A stretch of 29,391 bases of DNA from an uncultured Bacilli bacterium (GTDB taxonomy: Bacteria; Bacillota_I; Bacilli_A; RF39; UBA660): NCBI GenBank assembly GCA_949879835.1, contig CATLBU010000003.1, positions 1-29,391 on the forward strand. The letters are read 5' to 3'. Of the stretch, positions 6,154 to 13,870 are shown in pieces. How positions within the stretch are numbered: the first letter of the stretch is position 1; each line of letters begins with the position of its first letter. A program made the position numbers and the translations under genes. The notes beneath the pieces were generated by a model. That model saw only the letters and a list, made by a program, of their open reading frames with translations. It was not told the DNA's origin and ran no database searches.

Positions 6154-8020
6154 AAAAGCGGCCACCACCACCGCCTCCACCGAAGGATCCTCCTCCTCCA
6201 GAAAATCCTCCACCAAAACCTCCTGAAGAAGAATTAGAACTTTCAGCAATCCTTTGTGCATTCGCAGAAGATATAGCAGAATGGATAGAATTATCAATCT
6301 CTCTATTAAAAGTTGTTATAAAATGGATTCGATTATAATCATAAACTGGATCATAAGTATAACCAGGATTATTTTGAATTTCTCTCATCTTAATTTCCAT
6401 CGTTTTGGCAAGTTTGCTAGCACAACCAAATACAACTGCATATACTAAGTATTTTTCCCATAAAGCAATTTCTGGTAACTCTCTTTCTTTAAAATTACCA
6501 AAATCATTCATAAATTTTTTAAGCCCGAGCCATTTATGATATTCTTCATTTCCTTCTTTTGTTCTTCGATAAAAACTAGAAAGATAGCAAAGGGTAATAA
6601 TACTTAAAATCACTAGTATAACTCCAATCACCCCTAAAATAGAGCAAAGAGAAAAACCAATTATCAATGTCATTACACAATATACACTACATAATGTTTT
6701 AATTCCCTTATTATTTTCAAAAAAATTCATTTTCTCTGCTTCCTGTTTCGCTATTTGTTTCCATTTACTATATCGATTTAAAAAACTACTATAAGAATTC
6801 TTAGCAGATTTTTTTAACTCCTTTAAAGTGATATCTTTTTTATCATGAAATAAAAATTTAATAAGACTTAAATCCACTTCATTTAATCCTTCCTGATCTA
6901 ATAATTCTAATTTAAAATTATCATTTCCTAATTCCTTAAAACCGATTTTCTTTTTATAAATTAGATTTAAAATAGAAGCACTAAGTTCATTACTATCTAT
7001 TCTTTTATGCATTAAATATCCTACATATTCTGGATCAATACTACTTGGAAAATCTCTGAAATATTCATTCGTAAAAAGGCTCTTATACTCTTTATCATAT
7101 TTCCGATAAACATGAATAATCATAATCACTAATCCAATTATCAAACAAATGCCAAATACTTCAAATATTTTAATATTTCTTTGATGATTTCTATACTGTT
7201 CTCTGAGTTCATTAGCGTCATCTGCTTTTTGTTTTTCTACTGTTAGAATTTTATCTAAGGCATTTATATCGGTTATCTTTTGAGACTGATTTAAAACCTC
7301 TTTATCAAAAACAAAACGAATATCAAATGCTGTATTTGCTTCTACATCATGGATAGTTAATTTTATTTGGTTTTTATTAATATTTTGAGTTTCCCCCCAT
7401 AAAGGTCCATGCCCCCAAGCACGAAGTTCCTTTTTATTTCCATTAATATTAATCAACATTTCTAAATTATGAATATATTCTCTTTGTTCATTTGAGAAAA
7501 TATTAAATCCCACTTCTGCGATATCATTATGAACAATTCCCATGTTTTTAATAATATATTCTACATAAAATCCATTCTTATACTTAGATGGATTATATAT
7601 TTTCAATACAGTTCCACTGGCTGTATCTGTTTTTTCATACACTCCATAATCACCACTAGAAGCATAAGATACTTCTTCAAAAACAGATCCTTCGTGCGTA
7701 AGATAATCAAAATTTACGTGATCATCAACAGATATTCCTTTCACAGATATAATTTCAATTGCATCGCCATTATAAATATCACTTCCATTAAAATCATTGG
7801 TATCTCCATGAAAGACTGGTGCAGAAGCGTTCTTATAATTGATAATTCTTTCATATCCATTGTACTGACCATTCAAAATAAATAATTCTTGTACTTTTAC
7901 ATCCCCATTTGTCATAACATCCATATTCATATAATAATTTTCAATTCCTTCTTTAGCGAAGATTCGAAAAGGGATGAATATCAAACAAGCAGTAATCAGA
8001 TATTTTAAATATTTTTTCAT
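6152..8020 (-). CDS. DUF2207 membrane protein with Gly-rich tail
   Basis: A 622-residue membrane protein. Residues 1-22 form a signal peptide or first membrane segment. An extracellular beta-rich domain (about 25-240, ENYYMNMDVMTNGDVKVQEL onward) is typical of DUF2207. It is followed by a membrane helix near 285-305 (IFEVFGICLIIGLVIMIIHV) and a cytoplasmic part. A helix pair follows near 445-480, and then a last domain ending in about 25 residues of Gly/Ser/Phe (GGFGGGFSGGGGSFGGGGGG), also usual for the family. It lies directly downstream of lemA, a pairing common in Bacillota. The biochemical role is unknown, and an envelope function with LemA is likely. A terminator hairpin lies between the two genes, so this gene may depend on read-through. 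Confidence 0.85.
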   Translation of the reverse strand: MKKYLKYLITACLIFIPFRIFAKEGIENYYMNMDVMTNGDVKVQELFILNGQYNGYERIINYKNASAPVFHGDTNDFNGSDIYNGDAIEIISVKGISVDDHVNFDYLTHEGSVFEEVSYASSGDYGVYEKTDTASGTVLKIYNPSKYKNGFYVEYIIKNMGIVHNDIAEVGFNIFSNEQREYIHNLEMLININGNKKELRAWGHGPLWGETQNINKNQIKLTIHDVEANTAFDIRFVFDKEVLNQSQKITDINALDKILTVEKQKADDANELREQYRNHQRNIKIFEVFGICLIIGLVIMIIHVYRKYDKEYKSLFTNEYFRDFPSSIDPEYVGYLMHKRIDSNELSASILNLIYKKKIGFKELGNDNFKLELLDQEGLNEVDLSLIKFLFHDKKDITLKELKKSAKNSYSSFLNRYSKWKQIAKQEAEKMNFFENNKGIKTLCSVYCVMTLIIGFSLCSILGVIGVILVILSIITLCYLSSFYRRTKEGNEEYHKWLGLKKFMNDFGNFKERELPEIALWEKYLVYAVVFGCASKLAKTMEIKMREIQNNPGYTYDPVYDYNRIHFITTFNREIDNSIHSAISSANAQRIAESSNSSSGGFGGGFSGGGGSFGGGGGGGRF

Positions 8021-8040
8021 AACAATCTCCCTACTATTCT

Positions 8041-8064
8041 TAAAAAAACTTACTTTCGTAAGTT
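8041..8064 (-). terminator. Hairpin terminator between lemA and the DUF2207 gene
   Basis: On the minus strand AACTTAC-GAAA-GTAAGTT is followed by seven Ts. It starts at the lemA stop codon and ends about 20 bases before the DUF2207 ATG. It is a strong-looking stem with a GNRA-type loop, which suggests lemA is made in excess over its partner. Confidence 0.7.
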
Positions 8065-8616
8065 CTAAAATTTCACTTCTGGTGCTTTTTTATCTTGCTC
8101 GTCAGCTTCAAAAAACTGATAAGGCTTAAATCCAAACATTCCTGCTATAATATTAGAAGGAAATCTTTCAATTCCATTTTGGTATTTCAAAACGGAATCA
8201 TTATAAAATTGTCTAGAATATGTAATTTTATCTTCTGTATCTTTTAATTGATTTTGTAAATCCATGAAATTTGTATTTGCTTTTAGATCTGGATACGATT
8301 CTGTTACAGCAAGTAATCTACCTAAAGCTTGAGAAAGCTCTCCATTTGCTTGCATTGAAGACTCTGGTGTAGTCGCACTAACTGCTTTATTACGTGCTGA
8401 AATAACAGCATCTAAAGTTTCTTTTTCATGTGTTGCATAACCTTTTACAGTTTCTACTAAATTAGGAATTAAATCAGCTCTTCTTTTTAGAACAACATCA
8501 ATTTGCGACCATTGATCTTTTACTCTATTTCTTAAAGTTACTAATTTATTGTAAGTACTAATTGCATAAATCAATATTAAAACAACAATTCCTAAAATAA
8601 CCCATAATGCTATCAT
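8065..8616 (-). CDS. lemA: LemA family membrane protein
   Basis: A 183-residue protein with one N-terminal membrane helix (residues 3-22) and a long helical domain. Typical LemA strings are KDQWSQIDVVLKRRADLIPN and ETVKGYATHEKETLDAVISA. RQFYNDSVLKYQNGIERFPS follows, then the closing FGFKPYQFFEADE. Length is usual for the family. AAGGAGG precedes the ATG, and TATAAT at 8638-8643 (minus strand) is a -10 candidate. It is followed by the DUF2207 gene. Its molecular function is not established; it is an inner-membrane protein with its domain probably outside. Confidence 0.93.
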   Translation of the reverse strand: MIALWVILGIVVLILIYAISTYNKLVTLRNRVKDQWSQIDVVLKRRADLIPNLVETVKGYATHEKETLDAVISARNKAVSATTPESSMQANGELSQALGRLLAVTESYPDLKANTNFMDLQNQLKDTEDKITYSRQFYNDSVLKYQNGIERFPSNIIAGMFGFKPYQFFEADEQDKKAPEVKF

Positions 8617-8721
8617 ACTCTACCTCCTTATAATTCTATTATACAGAAATACCTATAAAAAAGAAATAAATTTGAATATATTTTTATAAAGTTTACACAC
8701 TATTAAAGAAAGGACGATAGT

Positions 8722-8925
8722 ATGAACGTAAATATTAGAGATTATATTAAAAATAATTTTAAGGACGCTAGCGCAAATGAAATAGAAGAATCGATTACCT
8801 CTTCTATTGAATCAAAAGAAGAAGTTGTCTTACCTGGACTGGGAGTATTGTTTGAAATTTTATGGCAAAATATTGAAAATAAAGAAAAAGACGATATACT
8901 CAGTGTATTAGTAAATCATATGTAA
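8722..8925 (+). CDS. sspI: Small acid-soluble spore protein I
   Basis: A 67-residue protein closely resembling Bacillus SspI in order and spacing: an N-terminal NVNIRDYIKNN, a central Glu-rich helix (EIEESITSSIESKEE), the hallmark VVLPGLGVLFEILWQN, and a KDDILSVLVNHM tail. SspI is a minor spore-core protein made in the forespore under sigma G in Bacillus. AAAGGA lies seven bases before the ATG. GAATA (8674-8678) and CACTATT (8698-8704) are only a weak match to a sigma-G promoter. The gene stands alone, divergent from lemA and convergent with mraY. It is good evidence that the organism is or recently was an endospore former. Confidence 0.9.
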   Translation: MNVNIRDYIKNNFKDASANEIEESITSSIESKEEVVLPGLGVLFEILWQNIENKEKDDILSVLVNHM

Positions 8926-8952
8926 AAATCACTTCAAAAATGAAGTGATTTT
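8925..8952. terminator. Bidirectional terminator between sspI and mraY
   Basis: AAAATCACTTCA and TGAAGTGATTTT form a perfect 12-bp stem with an AAAA loop, flanked by A- and T-runs. It fills the whole gap between two convergent stop codons. Confidence 0.9.
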
Positions 8953-9945
8953 TTATAGCCATACAGCAAACAATACTCCTAACATTGCAGATACAATTCC
9001 AAAAAACCAAAAAACTTTTACAATGTCCTTCTCATCCCATCCTAATTTTTCAAAGTGGTGGTGAAGAGGAGTCATTAGAAAGATTTTCTTTCCTTTCCAC
9101 ATAATTGATATTGTTTGAATAATGCATACTAATGTTTCAATAATAAATACAGAAGAAATAATGATGAAGGTAATTTCATGATTCGTAATAATCGCAATCG
9201 TTGCTAAGGTTGCTCCTAAAGACAAAGAGCCTGTATCTCCCATAAATATTTTAGCTGGATTAGTATTGAAGAATAAAAATCCAAGAAGAGAACCCACTAA
9301 TATAAAACAGAAAACTGCAATTGCTGAAGATCCTGCCACCCATGTTGAATTCCAACTAATTAATCCAAATGCTAAAAAAGCAATCAAAGAAAGGCCTCCA
9401 GAAAGTCCATCTAATCCGTCTGTAATATTAACAGCATTACTACTTGCTACCAACATAAACAATAAGAAAATTCCATAAAACCATCCCATATGAATATGAA
9501 TGTTTAAGGTATGAATATCTAAACTAGGACTATTCCCACTAGACATAAAAATATAAAAGAAGATAACAGCTATAAATAACTGACCAAATAATTTTTGAAG
9601 TTCTGTTAATCCAATATTATTTTTTCTTTTGATAATTAAATAATCATCTATAAATCCAAGTATTCCATAAGCAATAAATACAAATAAAATAATAAATAGA
9701 TTATCACTAAATTCTATTTTCTTTAAAAAAAGTAAAATCAATACTGTAATAATGGTCGGAATTATAAAAATTAATCCTCCCATAGTTGGTGTTCCTTCTT
9801 TTTCCTTATGTTTTTCTTTTAAAAATACACTCACACTTTGTTTTACCTTTTTTGTTTTTAAAATTGGAATTAATATAAGTCCAAATAGGACAGATATAAT
9901 AAAGCCAATCATCAAAGCAAGTATTGCTTTTGTTAAAACTAACAC
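8953..9945 (-). CDS. mraY: Phospho-N-acetylmuramoyl-pentapeptide transferase
   Basis: A 330-residue, roughly ten-helix membrane enzyme that links UDP-MurNAc-pentapeptide to undecaprenyl phosphate, giving lipid I. Family motifs are all present: KEGTPTMGGLIF near residue 50, the acidic pair in GFIDDYLIIKRKNN, NITDGLDGLSGG, FMGDTGSLSLG, and the C-terminal MTPLHHHFEKLGW. The start is GTG at 9945 with AAGGAGATG upstream; the nearby ATG is out of frame and stops at once. It follows murE by 19 bases and shares its promoter. The murD, spoVD, ftsW and murG genes usual in Bacillus clusters are not adjacent. Confidence 0.96.
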   Translation of the reverse strand: MLVLTKAILALMIGFIISVLFGLILIPILKTKKVKQSVSVFLKEKHKEKEGTPTMGGLIFIIPTIITVLILLFLKKIEFSDNLFIILFVFIAYGILGFIDDYLIIKRKNNIGLTELQKLFGQLFIAVIFFYIFMSSGNSPSLDIHTLNIHIHMGWFYGIFLLFMLVASSNAVNITDGLDGLSGGLSLIAFLAFGLISWNSTWVAGSSAIAVFCFILVGSLLGFLFFNTNPAKIFMGDTGSLSLGATLATIAIITNHEITFIIISSVFIIETLVCIIQTISIMWKGKKIFLMTPLHHHFEKLGWDEKDIVKVFWFFGIVSAMLGVLFAVWL

Positions 9946-9964
9946 AAAATCATCTCCTTGTGTA

Positions 9965-11335
9965 TTACTGAAGTTGATTTAAATATTCTAATACAACTTC
10001 TTTATCATTAAATGGGATTATTTGTCTATTTTTTCCAATAATTCCCTCTTCATGCCCCTTTCCAAGAATCAATAAAAGGTCATTATTCTTTAATCGTTGA
10101 ATTGCTTTACAAATAGCTTCTTTTCGATCTAAACAAATCCCGTAATTACCAAATTCTGCATTTTTAAATGTGTCGTCTACAATTTGGTTTGGATCTTCAT
10201 CATGAGGATCATCCGTTGTAAAAATAAAATAATCTGATAATTCACTAACTAATTTGCTCATTATTGGTCGTTTCATACGATCACGTTCCCCAGTACATCC
10301 AAATACTACATAAGTTTTTCCTTTTGTAAATTGTTTCATGGTTGTAATAATTTTTTCAATAGCATCTGGTGTATGAGCATAATCAATAACAATATTATTT
10401 GTATGGTATTTAATGATTTCTGCTCTACCCACAGGAGCATTTAATTGACCAGCAACCTCTATAATACTAGGATCAGAATATCCCATACATTTTAATAAAC
10501 TAATGCACGCTACCATATTATAAATGTTATAATCTCCTAGTAATTTCATTGTTACAGAATATTCGCCCTTGTTATCTTTATATTTGAAAATAGTATGTTC
10601 ACTACTTAATGTGTAGTCCATGATTTGTAAATCACTTATATTCTCTCCAAATGTAAAGTTTTGGTTGTGTTCTAATAAAAAATAATCTTTATAGAAATCA
10701 TCATTATTAATGATAGCAATTCCATTTGGTTTTAATTTCTGAAATAATTTTTGCTTTGCTAAGGCATAATTCTCCATTGTTTTATGGAAATCTAAATGAT
10801 CCTGGGTAAGATTTGTAAAAATGGCATAATCAAACTCCAAAGTTTCAATACGTCCATTGGCAAGCGCATGACTACTAATTTCTATTACTACGTTTTTGCA
10901 CCCTTGATCATAAGCTTCTATAATTAAATCATACATATCACAAAGATCAACACTAGTATTTGGTAAATTTTTTATTTTTTTATTAATATAAAATCCCACT
11001 GTTCCAATATAAGCACATTTAGAGTCCAATTGATTTAAGGCATCATGAATTAACATTGCTGTAGTTGTTTTCCCATTAGTCCCTGTTATTCCTATAATAT
11101 TCATTTTATCCAAAATTGGATTATAATATTCTTTTAAATATTGATTTAAATACACTCTGGTATTCTCAACTACCTGTGTTTCAACGGAATAGTTCCCATG
11201 TTCTACAATAACCTTTTTAGCTCCATTTTCAATTGCCTTTTCGACATATTGATGTCCATCATTGACTTCACAACGAACAGCTATAAAAGTATCACCTGGT
11301 TTTATTTTTCTAGAATCACTTTGGATATTTATCAT
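9965..11335 (-). CDS. murE: UDP-MurNAc-tripeptide synthetase (MurE)
   Basis: A 456-residue cytoplasmic ligase that adds the third residue to the peptidoglycan stem peptide. The N-terminal SDSRKIKPGDTFIAV binds the UDP part. The P-loop is GITGTNGKTTTAM, the carbamylated Lys lies in YALAKQKLF, and the C-terminal domain has VVFGCTGERDRMKRPIM. The amino-acid selecting motif, DNPR in diaminopimelate enzymes, reads DDPHDEDP here, so the DAP-binding Arg is missing. A non-DAP residue such as lysine is likelier. The frame is open 63 bases further upstream, but those ATGs fall at the predicted transcription start. ATG at 11335 gives the family N-terminus. It is cotranscribed with mraY. Confidence 0.93.
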   Translation of the reverse strand: MINIQSDSRKIKPGDTFIAVRCEVNDGHQYVEKAIENGAKKVIVEHGNYSVETQVVENTRVYLNQYLKEYYNPILDKMNIIGITGTNGKTTTAMLIHDALNQLDSKCAYIGTVGFYINKKIKNLPNTSVDLCDMYDLIIEAYDQGCKNVVIEISSHALANGRIETLEFDYAIFTNLTQDHLDFHKTMENYALAKQKLFQKLKPNGIAIINNDDFYKDYFLLEHNQNFTFGENISDLQIMDYTLSSEHTIFKYKDNKGEYSVTMKLLGDYNIYNMVACISLLKCMGYSDPSIIEVAGQLNAPVGRAEIIKYHTNNIVIDYAHTPDAIEKIITTMKQFTKGKTYVVFGCTGERDRMKRPIMSKLVSELSDYFIFTTDDPHDEDPNQIVDDTFKNAEFGNYGICLDRKEAICKAIQRLKNNDLLLILGKGHEEGIIGKNRQIIPFNDKEVVLEYLNQLQ

Positions 11336-11360
11336 ATTACCACACTCTCTAAACATAATA

Positions 11361-11389
11361 ATTTTACTATAAATTATATAATTAATCAA
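11361..11389 (-). promoter_or_regulatory. Promoter of murE-mraY
   Basis: On the minus strand: TTGATT (11384-11389), a 17-base spacer, TAAAAT (11361-11366). Transcription would begin near 11353, leaving a short leader before the murE ATG at 11335. It lies just after the terminator of the upstream genes. Confidence 0.55.
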
Positions 11390-11390
11390 G

Positions 11391-11419
11391 AAAAACAAAA
11401 AAACAAGAATTATCTTGTT
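11391..11419 (-). terminator. Terminator of the cdd-to-11.4 kb transcript
   Basis: On the minus strand AACAAGA-TAAT-TCTTGTT is followed by seven Ts. The stem overlaps the end of the small gene at 11410. It separates the long cdd-era-recO run from murE. Confidence 0.8.
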
Positions 11420-11700
11420 CTCGGACTTGACAGATCATGAACTACTTCATGATCAATTGCATAGGCCTGATCAATCGTTGCAAGCGCTTCTTCCATTCCT
11501 TTAAAATAAGAATTCTCTTTGGGAAGTCCAATCGTTTGAGGATCCATTACCATATTATCTTTTAATTGCTCACAAACTACTTCTGCCTTTCCCAATTTTT
11601 TAGCAGTATCATAAACCCTAAGTTGCACTTCTCTCATAAACTGTGGATCATCTTGATCATAACCACGATTCATTAAATTACATAAGTCTCCTAATGTCAT
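11410..11700 (-). CDS. Conserved-looking hypothetical protein, 96 residues
   Basis: I do not recognise the family. It is a soluble, acidic, helical protein without signal peptide, membrane segment or obvious motif; cysteines are at residues 7 and 43. The start ATG overlaps the stop of the upstream gene by the 4-base ATGA pattern, so the two are translationally coupled and probably partners. It ends inside a terminator stem. Coding is supported by the coupling, the frame and composition. Confidence 0.75.
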   Translation of the reverse strand: MTLGDLCNLMNRGYDQDDPQFMREVQLRVYDTAKKLGKAEVVCEQLKDNMVMDPQTIGLPKENSYFKGMEEALATIDQAYAIDHEVVHDLSSPRTR

Positions 11701-12242
11701 ACTTGAACACCTGCCTTTGTAAATCCTTGAATTAAGGAATCCACATCGTTTTCAAAATAAGCTTTAAAAATATATTCATTTCCTATTAAAATAGAAATTA
11801 AATTTGCTTCCACTGCTTGTTCTGGATAAACTAATAAATCACTAGAATTTCCAACTAAAAAATTCGCAATAATTTCTGTATATCCTACATTCAAAGCACG
11901 GAACCTATTTTCTACATTAAATCCTGTAAAATGATCACAAGCAGTAATAACATTTAAAAGTTCAAACATCAAAATATGTTTCATATCATACCCTTTATCA
12001 ATTTCCGATGTATTTAAATAAATCGTATTCTCACGAAGATTATATTCAGATACTCTTGGATTAACAAATTTACTTCCCTTTATAATTTGAAGTGTTTTTA
12101 GTTTTTCGTTTAAGCGATCTAAAGAAACTTCAGGATACTTACTATTAAAAAGTAAAACTAATTCAAAAATATTCATTTTAACCTCTTTGGTTAAGTTTTT
12201 ATTTTGATTTAGTGAATTTCTAATATCATCTACTGTTATCAT
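11697..12242 (-). CDS. Hypothetical protein coupled to the 11410 gene
   Basis: A 181-residue soluble protein that I do not recognise. It has no membrane helix. Its middle (YNLRENTIYLNTSEIDKG, then MKHILMFELLNVITACDHFT) has the look of a degenerate peptidase-like fold, with a helix preceding NVITACDHFTGF, but there is no HEXXH. I chose ATG at 12242 (protein MITVDDIRN) because AGGTGAT stands just before it; an in-frame ATG 18 bases upstream has no ribosome site. It overlaps the next gene by ATGA. It follows the DUF212 gene in the long cdd-led transcript. Confidence 0.75.
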   Translation of the reverse strand: MITVDDIRNSLNQNKNLTKEVKMNIFELVLLFNSKYPEVSLDRLNEKLKTLQIIKGSKFVNPRVSEYNLRENTIYLNTSEIDKGYDMKHILMFELLNVITACDHFTGFNVENRFRALNVGYTEIIANFLVGNSSDLLVYPEQAVEANLISILIGNEYIFKAYFENDVDSLIQGFTKAGVQV

Positions 12243-12287
12243 TTTATCACCTATTATCATTTTACCATAGTTTTTTTATTTTGAACA

Positions 12288-12734
12288 CTAAATTTTAAAA
12301 TTTGTTGTAAATAAAAGTGCCATAACAGTTCCTAAAACCATTCCAACTAAAACCTCTAATGGTTTGTGCCCTAATTGTTCTTTTAATCGAATAAATCCCT
12401 TTTTTGGTTTCCCTTTGATAAAGGAATCAAAAATTAAGTTAATTGCCTCTGCCTGTTTACCACTTTCATAACGAAGACCCATTGCATCGTAAGAAATAAT
12501 AAAAGTAAAAATTAAACAGGCAGCAAAAAGAGGACTATCAAATCCTAAATCAAATCCTATTAACATAGTAATAGAGGAGGAAAAAGAAGTGTGGCTACTT
12601 GGCATTCCTCCGCATCCATTAATTAACCTAGCAAAGTTTAACTTTCTTGTTTCTAGAGATTCAACGGTAAATTTTATAATTTGACAAACAACTAATGTCA
12701 CAAAAGGACATACTAAATAAATGTAACGCTCCAT
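12288..12734 (-). CDS. Divergent PAP2 family membrane protein (DUF212/YuiD-like)
   Basis: A 148-residue membrane protein with about four helices. Family strings are GCGGMPSSHTSFSSS near residue 41, SYDAMGLRYESGKQAEAINL near 80, and LGHKPLEVLVGMVLG near 121. These echo the PAP2 phosphatase motifs in a reduced form. AGGTG precedes the ATG. It begins nine bases after the recO stop, so it is likely part of the same transcript. A lipid-phosphatase role, perhaps on undecaprenyl carriers, is often proposed but not established for this family. Confidence 0.88.
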   Translation of the reverse strand: MERYIYLVCPFVTLVVCQIIKFTVESLETRKLNFARLINGCGGMPSSHTSFSSSITMLIGFDLGFDSPLFAACLIFTFIISYDAMGLRYESGKQAEAINLIFDSFIKGKPKKGFIRLKEQLGHKPLEVLVGMVLGTVMALLFTTNFKI

Positions 12735-12742
12735 ACAAACAC

Positions 12743-13483
12743 CTATCCTATATTTATTTTATTTAAATTGTGCAAAAAGGATTTACTTTTCAAGTATAAT
12801 CCTGTATATTTATCATAATACTGATCTAGGAAATCATTGATTTCCTTTTTCACTTCAGGGCTAATTTCTAATTTAGATATTTTAGCAATATCGACATAAT
12901 AAAACATTCTAATTAGTTTTATTGTTTTTTCACTAACTTTTTTTTCATTGGAATAACAGTTTTTACAGATATATCCTCCCTTATCTACAGATAAAGTTAC
13001 AATCGATTTTTTAGAAGAACAAATACTACATTCATCCAAAACGGGCATAACTCCTAAATAATCTAAATACTTTAATTCTAATATATTAGAGATAACCATA
13101 GGATCATAGCCTTCATTTAGTTTTATCAAACTATTTTTAAATAATGAAAATATTCCATAATGATGACTTTGTTTCATTACTTGTTCTGATAAATCAGATA
13201 GAAAACTCGCATAACTAATCTTCATAATATCCTTTCGAATTTCTTTTAAAGAGTCTAGAATATCAACACTAATTAAAATAGATAATCCACTCTCCTTATA
13301 ACGAATATTAAAAATACCATAGGTTAACTTTGTTGTAGCATTACGAAAGGGACTTTTTAATGTTTTTGCTCCTTTTGCAATTATTCCAAGTAAACCAAAT
13401 TCCTCTGTAATAATCGTAATAATTTTACTAGTTTCACTATATGAGCGTTCTGCTACAACGATTCCTTCTATTTTTTTATCCAT
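12743..13483 (-). CDS. recO: DNA repair protein RecO
   Basis: A protein of about 246 residues. RecO loads RecA with RecR and anneals SSB-coated single strands. The N-terminal OB fold shows in KKIEGIVVAERSYSETSKII and FGLLGIIAKGAKTLKSPF. The C-terminal helical part holds a four-Cys zinc site (CSICSS, then CKNC, residues about 150-180). I chose ATG at 13483, which GAGTGG precedes by five bases; a GTG nine bases upstream is in frame and almost abuts the previous stop. Its place after era and yqzL is as in Bacillus, with a DUF1653 gene inserted between. Confidence 0.93.
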   Translation of the reverse strand: MDKKIEGIVVAERSYSETSKIITIITEEFGLLGIIAKGAKTLKSPFRNATTKLTYGIFNIRYKESGLSILISVDILDSLKEIRKDIMKISYASFLSDLSEQVMKQSHHYGIFSLFKNSLIKLNEGYDPMVISNILELKYLDYLGVMPVLDECSICSSKKSIVTLSVDKGGYICKNCYSNEKKVSEKTIKLIRMFYYVDIAKISKLEISPEVKKEINDFLDQYYDKYTGLYLKSKSFLHNLNKINIG

Positions 13484-13493
13484 AAAATCCACT

Positions 13494-13724
13494 CTAATCT
13501 ATTTGTTCAAATCGATATTCTTGATTGCAATCAGGATATTTTTCTTTGTCCACTTTTAAATTAAACATATCATAATCACGTGCCCAAATAATATGATCTC
13601 CATATAAAGCCTCATATATTACAATATCCTTTGATGTTTCACTATCCCTTGCAATCATTAATATTTTATATGTCTTTCCACTAAAATGTTTATACGTCTT
13701 TCCGATTGTTATTACCCTTTTCAT
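13494..13724 (-). CDS. DUF1653 domain protein
   Basis: A 76-residue protein covering one DUF1653 domain: GKTYKHFSGKTYKILMIARD, SETSKDIVIYEALYGDHIIW, ARDYDMF. The family is small, soluble and of unknown role. The start lies inside the 3' end of yqzL (35-base overlap in another frame) and the stop lies about ten bases before recO, so translation is probably coupled. It is an extra gene within the otherwise conserved era-yqzL-recO order. Confidence 0.87.
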   Translation of the reverse strand: MKRVITIGKTYKHFSGKTYKILMIARDSETSKDIVIYEALYGDHIIWARDYDMFNLKVDKEKYPDCNQEYRFEQID

Positions 13725-13815
13725 CTTTTTTACTTCTTTCCTCTTCTTTATATTTCACATAATATTCAATTTTTCCTGTATTTTTAAATAAATCCCACAA
13801 TAATTTTTTATTCAT
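13690..13815 (-). CDS. yqzL: YqzL-like small protein
   Basis: A 41-residue reading frame: ATG at 13815 with AGGATGGTGAT upstream, TAA at 13690-13692. The protein begins MNKKLLWDLFKNTGKIEYYV and continues KYKEEE before a charged tail. This matches the YqzL pattern (aromatic/Leu-rich W-x-x-F-x-x-T-G, then Y-x-x-x-K-E). In Bacillus, yqzL lies between era and recO, exactly this position. Its function is unknown. It overlaps the DUF1653 gene in another frame, which would make it easy to miss. Confidence 0.8.
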   Translation of the reverse strand: MNKKLLWDLFKNTGKIEYYVKYKEEERSKKDEKGNNNRKDV

Positions 13816-13870
13816 ATAATCACCATCCTATTTCATAATGGCAATGTTTTCTTATTTTATTCATCTGAAT

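Noticed and set aside
8674..8704. Sigma-G promoter for sspI
   Set aside because: GAATA and CACTATT match the consensus only partly and the spacer is long; mentioned with sspI but not annotated.
11336..11398. Longer MurE start, 21 residues upstream
   Set aside because: The added residues lie over the predicted promoter and transcription start and are not part of the family N-terminus.
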